Assembly (NCBI GenBank): GCA_947479995.1
Contig: CANKBT010000025.1
Location: 1 to 15,743 of the forward strand
Length of the DNA stretch: 15,743 nt
Direction: 5' to 3'
From: Frankiaceae bacterium
GTDB taxonomy: Bacteria; Actinomycetota; Actinomycetes; Mycobacteriales; SCTD01
Position 1 is the first letter of the stretch; every line of letters begins with the position of its first letter. The position numbers and the translations under genes were made by a program. The notes under the pieces are model-generated. The model was not told where the DNA came from, did not search any database, and saw only the letters and a program-made list of their open reading frames with translations. This document shows, one piece after another, positions 7,212-14,929 of this stretch.

Positions 7212-7281
7212 TCGTCCACCCGCGCCCCGGGGCGGGGCTGGGCGGCGGTCTGCGCCGGCCCGGGCGGTCGGGTGGACGACG
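7210..7281. repeat. 13-bp perfect inverted repeat spanning the intergenic gap
   Basis: CGTCGTCCACCCG at 7210-7222 is the exact reverse complement of CGGGTGGACGACG at 7269-7281, separated by 46 nt. The separating segment contains a perfect 12-nt palindrome, CGCCCCGGGGCG, at 7223-7234. The gap between the glycosylase stop and the FMN dehydrogenase start is only 123 nt, so this structure fills most of it. The left arm shares two bases with the hairpin at 7195-7211, so in RNA the two cannot both form fully. Confidence 0.75.
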
Positions 7282-7299
7282 TCCCCTCCGGCACGGGCG

Positions 7300-8106
7300 T
7301 CAGCGCAGCCAGGGCAGGGCCGACAGCCACGCGGCGGTCCCGCCCCAGCGGCCGAGCGCGGCGTACGGCGCGGGGTCGGGCACCTGCGCGGCGAGCCAGC
7401 CGTCGTGCACGAGCGGGCGCGGGCGGCCGAGCAGCGGCATCACCTGCGCGGCGGTGAAGGGCCCGACGCCACGCAGCCCGCGCAGCCGTTCGAGGGCGCT
7501 GTCGTCGTCGCCCTCGCGCAGCTCCTCCGGGTCCCAGCCGCCGGCCACGCGCTCGGCGAGCTCGCGCAGCGCGGGCGCGCGGAAGCCCCAGCCCGCGAGG
7601 TCGGCCGCGAGCACCTGCGCGGCCGTCGGGAACGGCCCGTCGCCGACGAGGCGGCGCACCATCGCCTGCGTGCCGCGGTACGACGTGCGCGTGCCGGCCA
7701 GCGCGCCGACGAGGTCCTGCCACACGGTCGGCGCGCGCAGCACCCGGCCGGCGCCGGCGGCGCGCACCCACCGCACCGCGGGCACCCGGTCGCAGGCGTA
7801 CCACAGCGGCGCCAGGTCGTCGTCGAGCGCTAGCACGCGCCGCAGCACCGCCGGGTCGGGCGGCGCGCCGCACCACCGCACGACGGGGCCCTCCTCGACG
7901 ACGACCGGGTCGGGCAGCCGCAGGTGCAGCCGCGCGCCGTCCCAGGCGGTCGGCGCCAGGCCGACGCCGCCGTGCGTGCGCGCCACCCGCCACAGCGCGA
8001 AGCCCTCGGGTGCGTCGAGCCGCAGCGCGCCGTCCCAGGGGCCGTCGGGCGGCACGTCGCCGACCGGCCCGCCGGCGGCCAGCAGCGCCGCGGCCTGCGC
8101 GCCCAC
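7300..8106 (-). CDS. AlkA-like DNA-3-methyladenine glycosylase (HhH-GPD)
   Basis: Base-excision repair glycosylase of the HhH-GPD superfamily, 268 aa, which would remove alkylated purines from DNA. The helix-hairpin-helix is LRGLRGVGPFTAAQV (208-222), and the catalytic Asp is probably Asp235 in LVHDGW, at the spacing expected for the family. The N-terminal ~95 residues match the beta-rich AlkA amino-terminal domain in position and size, and the helical glycosylase fold follows (VWQDLVGALAGTRTSYRGTQ, 128-147). No iron-sulphur Cys cluster is present, which argues against the MutY/Nth branch. The GTG start lies 10 nt after the phhB stop, so the genes are probably co-transcribed. The exact lesion range is not predictable. 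A PolA-like polymerase lies two genes downstream, a possible repair context. Confidence 0.85.
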   Translation of the reverse strand: MGAQAAALLAAGGPVGDVPPDGPWDGALRLDAPEGFALWRVARTHGGVGLAPTAWDGARLHLRLPDPVVVEEGPVVRWCGAPPDPAVLRRVLALDDDLAPLWYACDRVPAVRWVRAAGAGRVLRAPTVWQDLVGALAGTRTSYRGTQAMVRRLVGDGPFPTAAQVLAADLAGWGFRAPALRELAERVAGGWDPEELREGDDDSALERLRGLRGVGPFTAAQVMPLLGRPRPLVHDGWLAAQVPDPAPYAALGRWGGTAAWLSALPWLR

Positions 8107-8116
8107 GAGCCGCCCG

Positions 8117-8413
8117 CTAGCCCAGGCCGAGGGCGTCGACCACGGCGTCGACGCGGGCGGCCAGCGCCGGGTCGAGGGCGGTCAGGGCGTCGCGGGAGTG
8201 CGTCCACACCACGAAGCGGGTGCCGCCCGGCACGTCCTCGACGACCGGGTGGTGGTCGAGGGCGTCGGCCTCCGCGGCGACGCGGCGGCGCAGCTCGGCC
8301 GTCGCGGCGCCGGGCGCCGGCACCGTGCGCACCAGGCGGCCGTCCTCGCACGACCAGGCGGGCAGGCCGCGCAGGGCCTCGGCGAGCGCGGCGGCGTCGA
8401 GGGGCGCGGGCAC
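8117..8413 (-). CDS. phhB: Pterin-4-alpha-carbinolamine dehydratase family protein
   Basis: 98-aa protein of the PCD/DCoH family, which dehydrates 4a-hydroxytetrahydrobiopterin to recycle the pterin cofactor of aromatic amino acid hydroxylases. The family signature is DALDHHPVV, with the active-site histidines His54 and His55 and Pro56, followed by FVVWTHSRDALTALD containing the third conserved His72 and Asp81. The length is typical (about 95-105 aa). The GTG start has no Shine-Dalgarno; CAGACT ends 6 nt before it. No phenylalanine hydroxylase or biopterin gene is in the window, so it may act on another pterin or a molybdopterin-related step. It starts 17 bp from the divergent mutT start and leads the glycosylase gene. 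Confidence 0.9.
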   Translation of the reverse strand: MPAPLDAAALAEALRGLPAWSCEDGRLVRTVPAPGAATAELRRRVAAEADALDHHPVVEDVPGGTRFVVWTHSRDALTALDPALAARVDAVVDALGLG

Positions 8414-8418
8414 GCGCC

Positions 8419-8424
8419 TAGTCT
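8419..8424 (+). promoter_or_regulatory. Leaderless -10 element for mutT
   Basis: TAGTCT (TANNNT) ends 6 nt before the GTG at 8431, and no Shine-Dalgarno is present. This is the spacing of actinobacterial leaderless promoters. Any -35 would lie inside phhB and is weak. Confidence 0.6.
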
Positions 8425-8425
8425 G
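8420..8425 (-). promoter_or_regulatory. Leaderless -10 candidate for phhB, overlapping that of mutT
   Basis: On the minus strand CAGACT ends 6 nt before the GTG at 8413. It has the A at position 2 and T at position 6 of TANNNT, with C at position 1. It overlaps the plus-strand TAGTCT by five bases. Confidence 0.4.
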
Positions 8426-8430
8426 CGCGG

Positions 8431-8844
8431 GTGCAGCCGGGGGAGCGCGTCGGGGTCGTCGGGGCCGCGCTCGTGCGCGACGGGCGGGTGCTGGCCTCGC
8501 GCCGCACCGGGCCGCCGCGGCTGGCGGGCCGCTGGGAGTTCGCGGGCGGCAAGGTCGAGGACGGCGAGACCGACGCGCAGGCGCTGCGCCGCGAGCTGGC
8601 CGAGGAGCTCGGCGTCGACGCGGTCGTCGGCGCGCGGCTCGGTCCGGACCTGCTCATCGGCGAGACGGCGGTGCTGCGGGTCTACCTGGCGACCGCCGAG
8701 GGCGAGCCGCAGCTGCGCGACCACGACGCCCACCGCTGGCTCGCCGCCCACGAGCTGGACGACGTGCCGTGGATCGAGGTCGACCTCCCGGTCGTCGACC
8801 TGCTGCGCTCCGTGCTGGCCGGGGGCGCGGGCCCCCGCGACTAG
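8431..8844 (+). CDS. mutT: MutT-type Nudix hydrolase
   Basis: 137-aa Nudix pyrophosphohydrolase, best read as an 8-oxo-dGTP/CTP-type house-cleaning enzyme that hydrolyses damaged nucleoside triphosphates. The Nudix box is complete: Gly40, Glu46, Arg54, Glu55, Glu58, Glu59 and Gly61, matching GX5EX7REUXEEXGU. LAGRWEFAGGKVE (31-43) matches the MutT-type W-E-F-P-G-G-K pattern with Pro replaced by Ala. The rest of the chain ends in a helix after HRWLAAHELDDVPW. Length is usual for MutT. The start is GTG, 6 nt after a TAGTCT -10. The stop TAG is part of a second TAGTCT element, and typA follows 56 nt later. Exact substrate is unproven. Confidence 0.9.
   Translation: MQPGERVGVVGAALVRDGRVLASRRTGPPRLAGRWEFAGGKVEDGETDAQALRRELAEELGVDAVVGARLGPDLLIGETAVLRVYLATAEGEPQLRDHDAHRWLAAHELDDVPWIEVDLPVVDLLRSVLAGGAGPRD
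8820..8837. terminator. GC hairpin at the 3' end of mutT
   Basis: CGGGGGC (8820-8826), loop GCGG, GCCCCCG (8831-8837): a perfect 7-bp GC stem inside the last codons of mutT, just before the stop. No U-tract follows. It may attenuate read-through into typA or be a coding coincidence in GC-rich DNA. Confidence 0.3.
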
Positions 8845-8847
8845 TCT
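8842..8847 (+). promoter_or_regulatory. Possible -10 element for typA over the mutT stop codon
   Basis: TAGTCT begins with the mutT TAG stop, giving a start site near 8854 and a leader of about 47 nt. typA has a Shine-Dalgarno (GGAG, 8890-8893, 7 nt before the GTG), fitting a leadered mRNA. The identical hexamer serves mutT. No -35 is recognisable. Confidence 0.35.
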
Positions 8848-8900
8848 GGGAGCGCCGGCTGTCCCTGCTCGGCGAACCTGCCGATTCCTGGAGTACCGCT

Positions 8901-10763
<1,863 letters not shown>

Positions 10764-10766
10764 GCC

Positions 10767-11342
10767 GTGACCGGCACCCCCGAGGAGAGCGGCGCGGTGC
10801 GGGCCGGCCGGCTGCTGGTGGCGACGCCCGCGCTGACCGACCCGCACTTCACCCGGACCGTCGTCCTGCTCCTGCAGCACGACGCGGACGAGGGCGCGCT
10901 CGGCATCGTGCTCACCCGGCCCTCGGGCACGGGCGTGGGCGAGGTGGTGCCCTCCTGGAGCGGTCTGGCGGCCGGGCCGGCCGTGGTCTTCACCGGCGGG
11001 CCGGTGCAGCCCGAGGCGGCCATCTGCCTCGGCCGGGTCGTGCCCGGCACGCCGGCCGGGCCGGCCTTCGCGCCGCTCGCCGACGCGCAGCTCGGCACCG
11101 TCGACCTCGACGCCCCGCCGACCGACGGCCTGCGGCACGTGCGCCTGTTCGCCGGCTACGCCGGGTGGGGCGCCGGCCAGCTCGAGGACGAGGTCGCCGA
11201 GGGCGCGTGGTGGGTGCTCGACGCGCTGCCGGGCGACGCCTTCGCCGCGCGGCCGGAGCGGCTGTGGGGCGACGTCCTGCGCCGGCAGGGGCTGCCGCTG
11301 GCGTGGCAGGCGACGGCCGTGGCCGACCCCCGGCTCAACTGA
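10767..11342 (+). CDS. yqgE: YqgE/AlgH (UPF0301) family protein
   Basis: 191-aa member of the conserved YqgE/AlgH family (UPF0301), whose biochemical role is unknown; AlgH was linked to alginate regulation in Pseudomonas. The N-terminus RAGRLLVATPALTDPHFTRT is the family hallmark, followed by VVLLLQHDADEGALGIVLTR and the FTGGPVQPE motif. RLFAGYAGWGAGQLEDEVAE is the conserved C-terminal motif. Length matches the family (about 185-190 aa). The GTG start lies 3 nt after the typA stop, so it is almost certainly co-transcribed. Its last 8 nt overlap the end of the convergent HODM-like gene. No signal peptide or membrane segment. Confidence 0.93.
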   Translation: MTGTPEESGAVRAGRLLVATPALTDPHFTRTVVLLLQHDADEGALGIVLTRPSGTGVGEVVPSWSGLAAGPAVVFTGGPVQPEAAICLGRVVPGTPAGPAFAPLADAQLGTVDLDAPPTDGLRHVRLFAGYAGWGAGQLEDEVAEGAWWVLDALPGDAFAARPERLWGDVLRRQGLPLAWQATAVADPRLN

Positions 11343-12150
11343 CCAGCCACGCCAGCAGGTCGTCGCGGACGTGCGCGATGCCCTTGTAGTCGAGCGCCTC
11401 CGGCGACATCGACGCCACCGCGTCGTGCACCTGCCGGCGCTGCTCCTCGTCGAGCGCGGCGAGCGGCTGCAGGTAGGGCCGGATGAGGAACAGCGCGCGG
11501 CCGAGGTGCGGCAGCGGCAGCGTCGTCTGCGCCTCCACGCGCACCCACCAGCGCGCCACGGGCGGCGAGCCGTACGCCGTCGCGTCGGGCGCCGACGGGT
11601 CGCGGTCGAGCCGGCCGTCGGGCTCGAAGCCCCAGACGTGCTGCCGGTACGGGCCCTTGGTGAGCAGCGCCTCCGACAGCGCCGCGCTGGCCGCCCGCAG
11701 CCGCGCGCCGTCGGCCACCGGGCCGTGCAGGGCCAGCAGGTCGGCGCCGGCGCGGCGCCGCGGCGGCCAGCCGCTCGGGAAGGCGACGGCGAGCAGCTCG
11801 CAGGTCGCGACGCCCCGCCCGCGGCGGCGCAGCACCACGAGGTCGTCGGCGCACGCCAGCCCGAAGGCGGCGGCGAGCGCGAGCGGGTCGTCGCCGTCCG
11901 GCGGCTCGGGCAGCAGCGCGCAGGCCGCGCGGACGGCGGCGAGCAGCCCGGCGTCGTCGGGGTCCGCGGGGTCGCGCACGAGCACGCCGTCGCGGTCGTC
12001 GCGCAGGCGCTCCGCCCGGCGGGCGCGGGCGGCCGGCAGCGCGTCGTCGAGCACGAGCGGCGGGCCCTCGAGCGGCCGGGGCCGCGGCGCCGTCGAGAAC
12101 GGCGCGCGCACCGGAAAGGGCACGCGGACGGGCGCGAGCGGCGCGGTCAC
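11335..12150 (-). CDS. DUF3445 / HODM alpha-subunit-like protein (putative haem protein)
   Basis: 271-aa member of the DUF3445 family, now linked to the alpha subunit of haem-dependent oxidative N-demethylase (HODM), which removes methyl groups from dimethylamine. Visible family stretches are FPSGWPP (124-130) followed by LHGPV, then RQHVWGF near 169-175, and RVEAQTTLPLPHLGRALFLI (204-223) followed by RPYLQPL (224-230), matching the typical RVERQTL...GAVLFTIRTYV segment. No beta, gamma or delta HODM subunit is in the window, so the full enzyme is not encoded here. Catalysis as N-demethylase is therefore unproven. Its GTG start overlaps the kinase stop as GTGA, so it is translationally coupled to a sensor kinase, which is unusual. 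The gene ends by overlapping yqgE for 8 nt. Confidence 0.85.
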   Translation of the reverse strand: MTAPLAPVRVPFPVRAPFSTAPRPRPLEGPPLVLDDALPAARARRAERLRDDRDGVLVRDPADPDDAGLLAAVRAACALLPEPPDGDDPLALAAAFGLACADDLVVLRRRGRGVATCELLAVAFPSGWPPRRRAGADLLALHGPVADGARLRAASAALSEALLTKGPYRQHVWGFEPDGRLDRDPSAPDATAYGSPPVARWWVRVEAQTTLPLPHLGRALFLIRPYLQPLAALDEEQRRQVHDAVASMSPEALDYKGIAHVRDDLLAWLVS

Positions 12151-14882
12151 GGCGCGTCGCGCAGCGCGACCAGCCCGGCCGCCGCCCTCCCGATCTCGTC
12201 CTCCAGGCGCGCGACCTCCGCGGGCAGGTCGACCGCCTCGCCGGCGCGCACGGCCTCCTCGACGCGGCCGCAGGCCGTCGCGAGCGGCAGCGCCCCGAGC
12301 GCGGCGCTGCCCGAGCGCAGCGCGTGCGCCGCGCGGGCGACCCGCTCGGCGTCGCCGGTGTCGGCGCCGGCCCGCAGCTCCGCCTGGCGCGACGCGCTCT
12401 CGGTGAGCCAGGTGCCGATGAGCGAGGCCTGCAGCGCGGCGCCGCGCGCGCCGAAGCGCGCGGTCATGGCGCCGAGCACCGCCGGGTCGACGGCGGGGGC
12501 GGCGCCCGCGCCGGGAGCGGAGCCCGCGTCGCCCAGGGCCGGCGCGGGCGTCGCGCGCAGCACCGCCGCCAGCTCCTCGGGCCGCACCGGCTTGGCGACG
12601 TGGCCGTCCATGCCCGAGGCGAGGGCGCGCTCGCGGTCCTCGGTCATCGCGTTGGCGGTCATGGCGACGATGCGCGGCTGCCGGTCGAGCGGCACCTCGG
12701 CGCGGATCCGGCGGGTCGCCTCGTAGCCGTCGAGCACCGGCATCTGCACGTCCATGAGCACCAGGTCGTACGCGCCCGCCTGCACGGCGGCGACGGCGGC
12801 CGCGCCGTCGGCGACGACGTCGGGCTCCTGCCCGAGCTGCTGCAGCAGCAGCACGGCGACCTTCTGGTTGACGGCGTTGTCCTCGGCGACGAGCACCCGC
12901 AGCCGGGGGAGCGCGGCCGGCTCGTCGGCGGGCGCCTCGCTGCGCGCGCTGCCGCCCAGCGCGAGCGCCAGCGCCTTGCGCAGCGCCGCGGCCTTGACCG
13001 GCTTGGTGAGGTGCACCAGGCCCAGGCCGGCGGCCTCGCGCGGGCGCTGGCCCATCGAGCTGAGCAGCAGCAGCGGCACCTCCGCGCCCTGCGGCGTGGC
13101 GCGCACGGCGCGGGCCAGCTCGAGGCCGTCGATGCCCGGCATGTGCAGGTCGAGCAGCGCGATGTCCCAGCGCGCGCCCTCCTGCCAGTGCGCGCGCGCG
13201 GCGAGCGGGTCGGCCTCGGCCTGCACGTGCATGCCCCACGCCTCGAGCTGCCCGCGCAGCACCCGGCGGTTGGTGGCGTTGTCGTCGACGACCAGCGCCG
13301 AGCGCCCCGGCAGCGAGGCCGGCGCCACGCGCAGGTCGTCCTCGGTGCCCTCGCCGACCGGCAGCCGCACGGTGAGCGTGAAGGTCGAGCCGCGGCCCTC
13401 CTCGCTCGCCACGTCGAGCGCGCCGCCCATGGCCTCGGCGAGGCGCCGGCTGATCGCCAGCCCGAGGCCGGTGCCGCCGTGCGTGCGCGTCGTCGAGGCG
13501 TCGACCTGGCTGAAGGACTTGAACAGCCGGTGCAGCCGGTCGGCGGGGATGCCGGGCCCGGTGTCGCGCACCGCCAGCGCGAGGTCGACCGCGCCGTCGC
13601 CCCGCCCGAGCACGTCGACGGAGAGCACGACCTCGCCGCGGGCCGTGAACTTCACGGCGTTGCCGAGCAGGTTGACGAGCACCTGGCGCAGCCGGGCCGC
13701 GTCGCCGAGGACGACGGGCGGGGCGGCCGGGTCGAGCACGCACACCAGGTCGAGGTCCTTGGTCGCGGCGAGCGGCGCGGCGACGTCCATCGCGCCCTCG
13801 ACCGTCGCGCGCAGCGACAGCGGCGCCCGCTCCAGCTCGAGCTCGCCGGACTCGATCTTGGAGAAGTCGAGGACGTCGTTGATGATCGACAGCAGGCCGT
13901 CGCCGGACGCCCGCACGGTCTCGGCGTAGTCGCGCTGCTCCTCGGTGAGGTCGGTGTCGAGCAGCAGCCCGGTGAGGCCGATGACGGCGTTCATCGGCGT
14001 GCGGATCTCGTGGCTCATCGTCGCCAGGAAGGCCGACTTCGCCTCGTTGGCCTGGTCGGCCTCGTGCCGCGCGCGCATCAGCTCGCGCTCGCGCTGGTCC
14101 ATGCGCTCGCGCCCGGTGCGCAGGGCGTCGGCCATCTCGGCGAGCCCGGCGCCGACGCGCTGCAGCTCGGCCGGCCCCTCGACCGGCGCGCGGGCGGCCA
14201 GGTCGCCGCCGCGCACGGCGTCGAGGCGCGCCACGAGGTCGTCGACCGGGGCCACCAGGCTGCGGCGCAGCGCGACGAACTGCCGGGTCGCGAGCACCGC
14301 GACCGCGGTGAGCAGGAGCACCACGAGCACCAGCCCCGCGGTGAGCACCACGAGCTGCTGGCGCTCGCCGTCCTCGCGGAGCCGGTCGGCCGCGTCCTGC
14401 AGGGCGCCCTGCGCCGCGCGGTAGTCGTCGAACAGCGCCTTGCCCTGCGACAGGAAGGCGGCCGGCGCCGTGCCGGCGGGCACGCCGCGCTCGGCGACCG
14501 CGGCCCAGCCGGTCAGCCAGGCGTCCTGGCGGCGCTCGGTCTCGGCCAGGAGGGCGAGCGCCTCGTCCTCGCCCTCGAGGCCCGCGGCGGCGCGGCGGTC
14601 GGCGTCGTCGACGACGGCGCGCCCCGCGCGGTACGGCTCGAGGAAGCGGTCCTCGCCGGTGACCAGGAAGCCGCGCAGCGAGGTCTCCATGTCCACCATG
14701 GCCAGGTGGGCCTGGCGCGCGCCGCGGGCGCCGTCGTCGCGCGCCTCGGTGCGCGGCACCAGCCAGGTGAACAGCAGCAGCAGGACGGCCACGCTGAGCA
14801 CCGCGGTCACGGCGACCGCCGCCACGACGACGCGGCCGAGGCGCCGCAGCGCCGCGCGCAGGCTCGGGGGGCTGCTGCTCAC
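12147..14882 (-). CDS. Hybrid sensor histidine kinase, GacS/BarA-like (HK-REC-REC-HPt)
   Basis: 911-aa inner-membrane hybrid histidine kinase. TM1 is at about 18-41. An extracytoplasmic helical region of ~135 residues (about 45-175), resembling CHASE3 from METSLRGFLVTGEDRFLEPY at 65-84, leads to TM2 at about 178-199. HAMP follows at about 200-255. The dimerisation helix has phospho-acceptor His291 (SHEIRTP). The ATPase domain has the N box (NLLGNAVKF, 404-412), DTGPGIP (440-446) and GGTGLGLAIS (469-478). Two receiver domains follow: REC1 with Asp533/534, Asp578 and Lys627; REC2 with Glu667/Asp668, Asp711, Thr742 and Lys764. The C-terminal HPt carries His853 (AAHALRSGSAALG). All phosphorelay residues are intact. 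No response regulator is in the window. The GTG start and the divergent mshB start are 47 bp apart. It is coupled to the HODM-like gene. Confidence 0.95.
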   Translation of the reverse strand: MSSSPPSLRAALRRLGRVVVAAVAVTAVLSVAVLLLLFTWLVPRTEARDDGARGARQAHLAMVDMETSLRGFLVTGEDRFLEPYRAGRAVVDDADRRAAAGLEGEDEALALLAETERRQDAWLTGWAAVAERGVPAGTAPAAFLSQGKALFDDYRAAQGALQDAADRLREDGERQQLVVLTAGLVLVVLLLTAVAVLATRQFVALRRSLVAPVDDLVARLDAVRGGDLAARAPVEGPAELQRVGAGLAEMADALRTGRERMDQRERELMRARHEADQANEAKSAFLATMSHEIRTPMNAVIGLTGLLLDTDLTEEQRDYAETVRASGDGLLSIINDVLDFSKIESGELELERAPLSLRATVEGAMDVAAPLAATKDLDLVCVLDPAAPPVVLGDAARLRQVLVNLLGNAVKFTARGEVVLSVDVLGRGDGAVDLALAVRDTGPGIPADRLHRLFKSFSQVDASTTRTHGGTGLGLAISRRLAEAMGGALDVASEEGRGSTFTLTVRLPVGEGTEDDLRVAPASLPGRSALVVDDNATNRRVLRGQLEAWGMHVQAEADPLAARAHWQEGARWDIALLDLHMPGIDGLELARAVRATPQGAEVPLLLLSSMGQRPREAAGLGLVHLTKPVKAAALRKALALALGGSARSEAPADEPAALPRLRVLVAEDNAVNQKVAVLLLQQLGQEPDVVADGAAAVAAVQAGAYDLVLMDVQMPVLDGYEATRRIRAEVPLDRQPRIVAMTANAMTEDRERALASGMDGHVAKPVRPEELAAVLRATPAPALGDAGSAPGAGAAPAVDPAVLGAMTARFGARGAALQASLIGTWLTESASRQAELRAGADTGDAERVARAAHALRSGSAALGALPLATACGRVEEAVRAGEAVDLPAEVARLEDEIGRAAAGLVALRDAP

Positions 14883-14888
14883 GGGGCG

Positions 14889-14894
14889 AGCGTG
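14889..14894 (-). promoter_or_regulatory. Weak leaderless -10 candidate for the hybrid kinase
   Basis: On the minus strand CACGCT ends 6 nt before the GTG at 14882, with A at position 2 and T at position 6. No Shine-Dalgarno is seen before this start. First base is C, not T, so this is weak. Confidence 0.25.
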
Positions 14895-14917
14895 CCAGAG
14901 CGCGGCCCGCCGGGTCG

Positions 14918-14923
14918 TACTGT
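14918..14923 (+). promoter_or_regulatory. Leaderless -10 element for mshB
   Basis: TACTGT (TANNNT) ends 6 nt before the ATG at 14930, with no Shine-Dalgarno, so the mRNA probably starts at the A of the ATG. The -35 region is weak and lies in the 47-bp gap shared with the divergent kinase. Confidence 0.6.
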
Positions 14924-14929
14924 CGGCGC

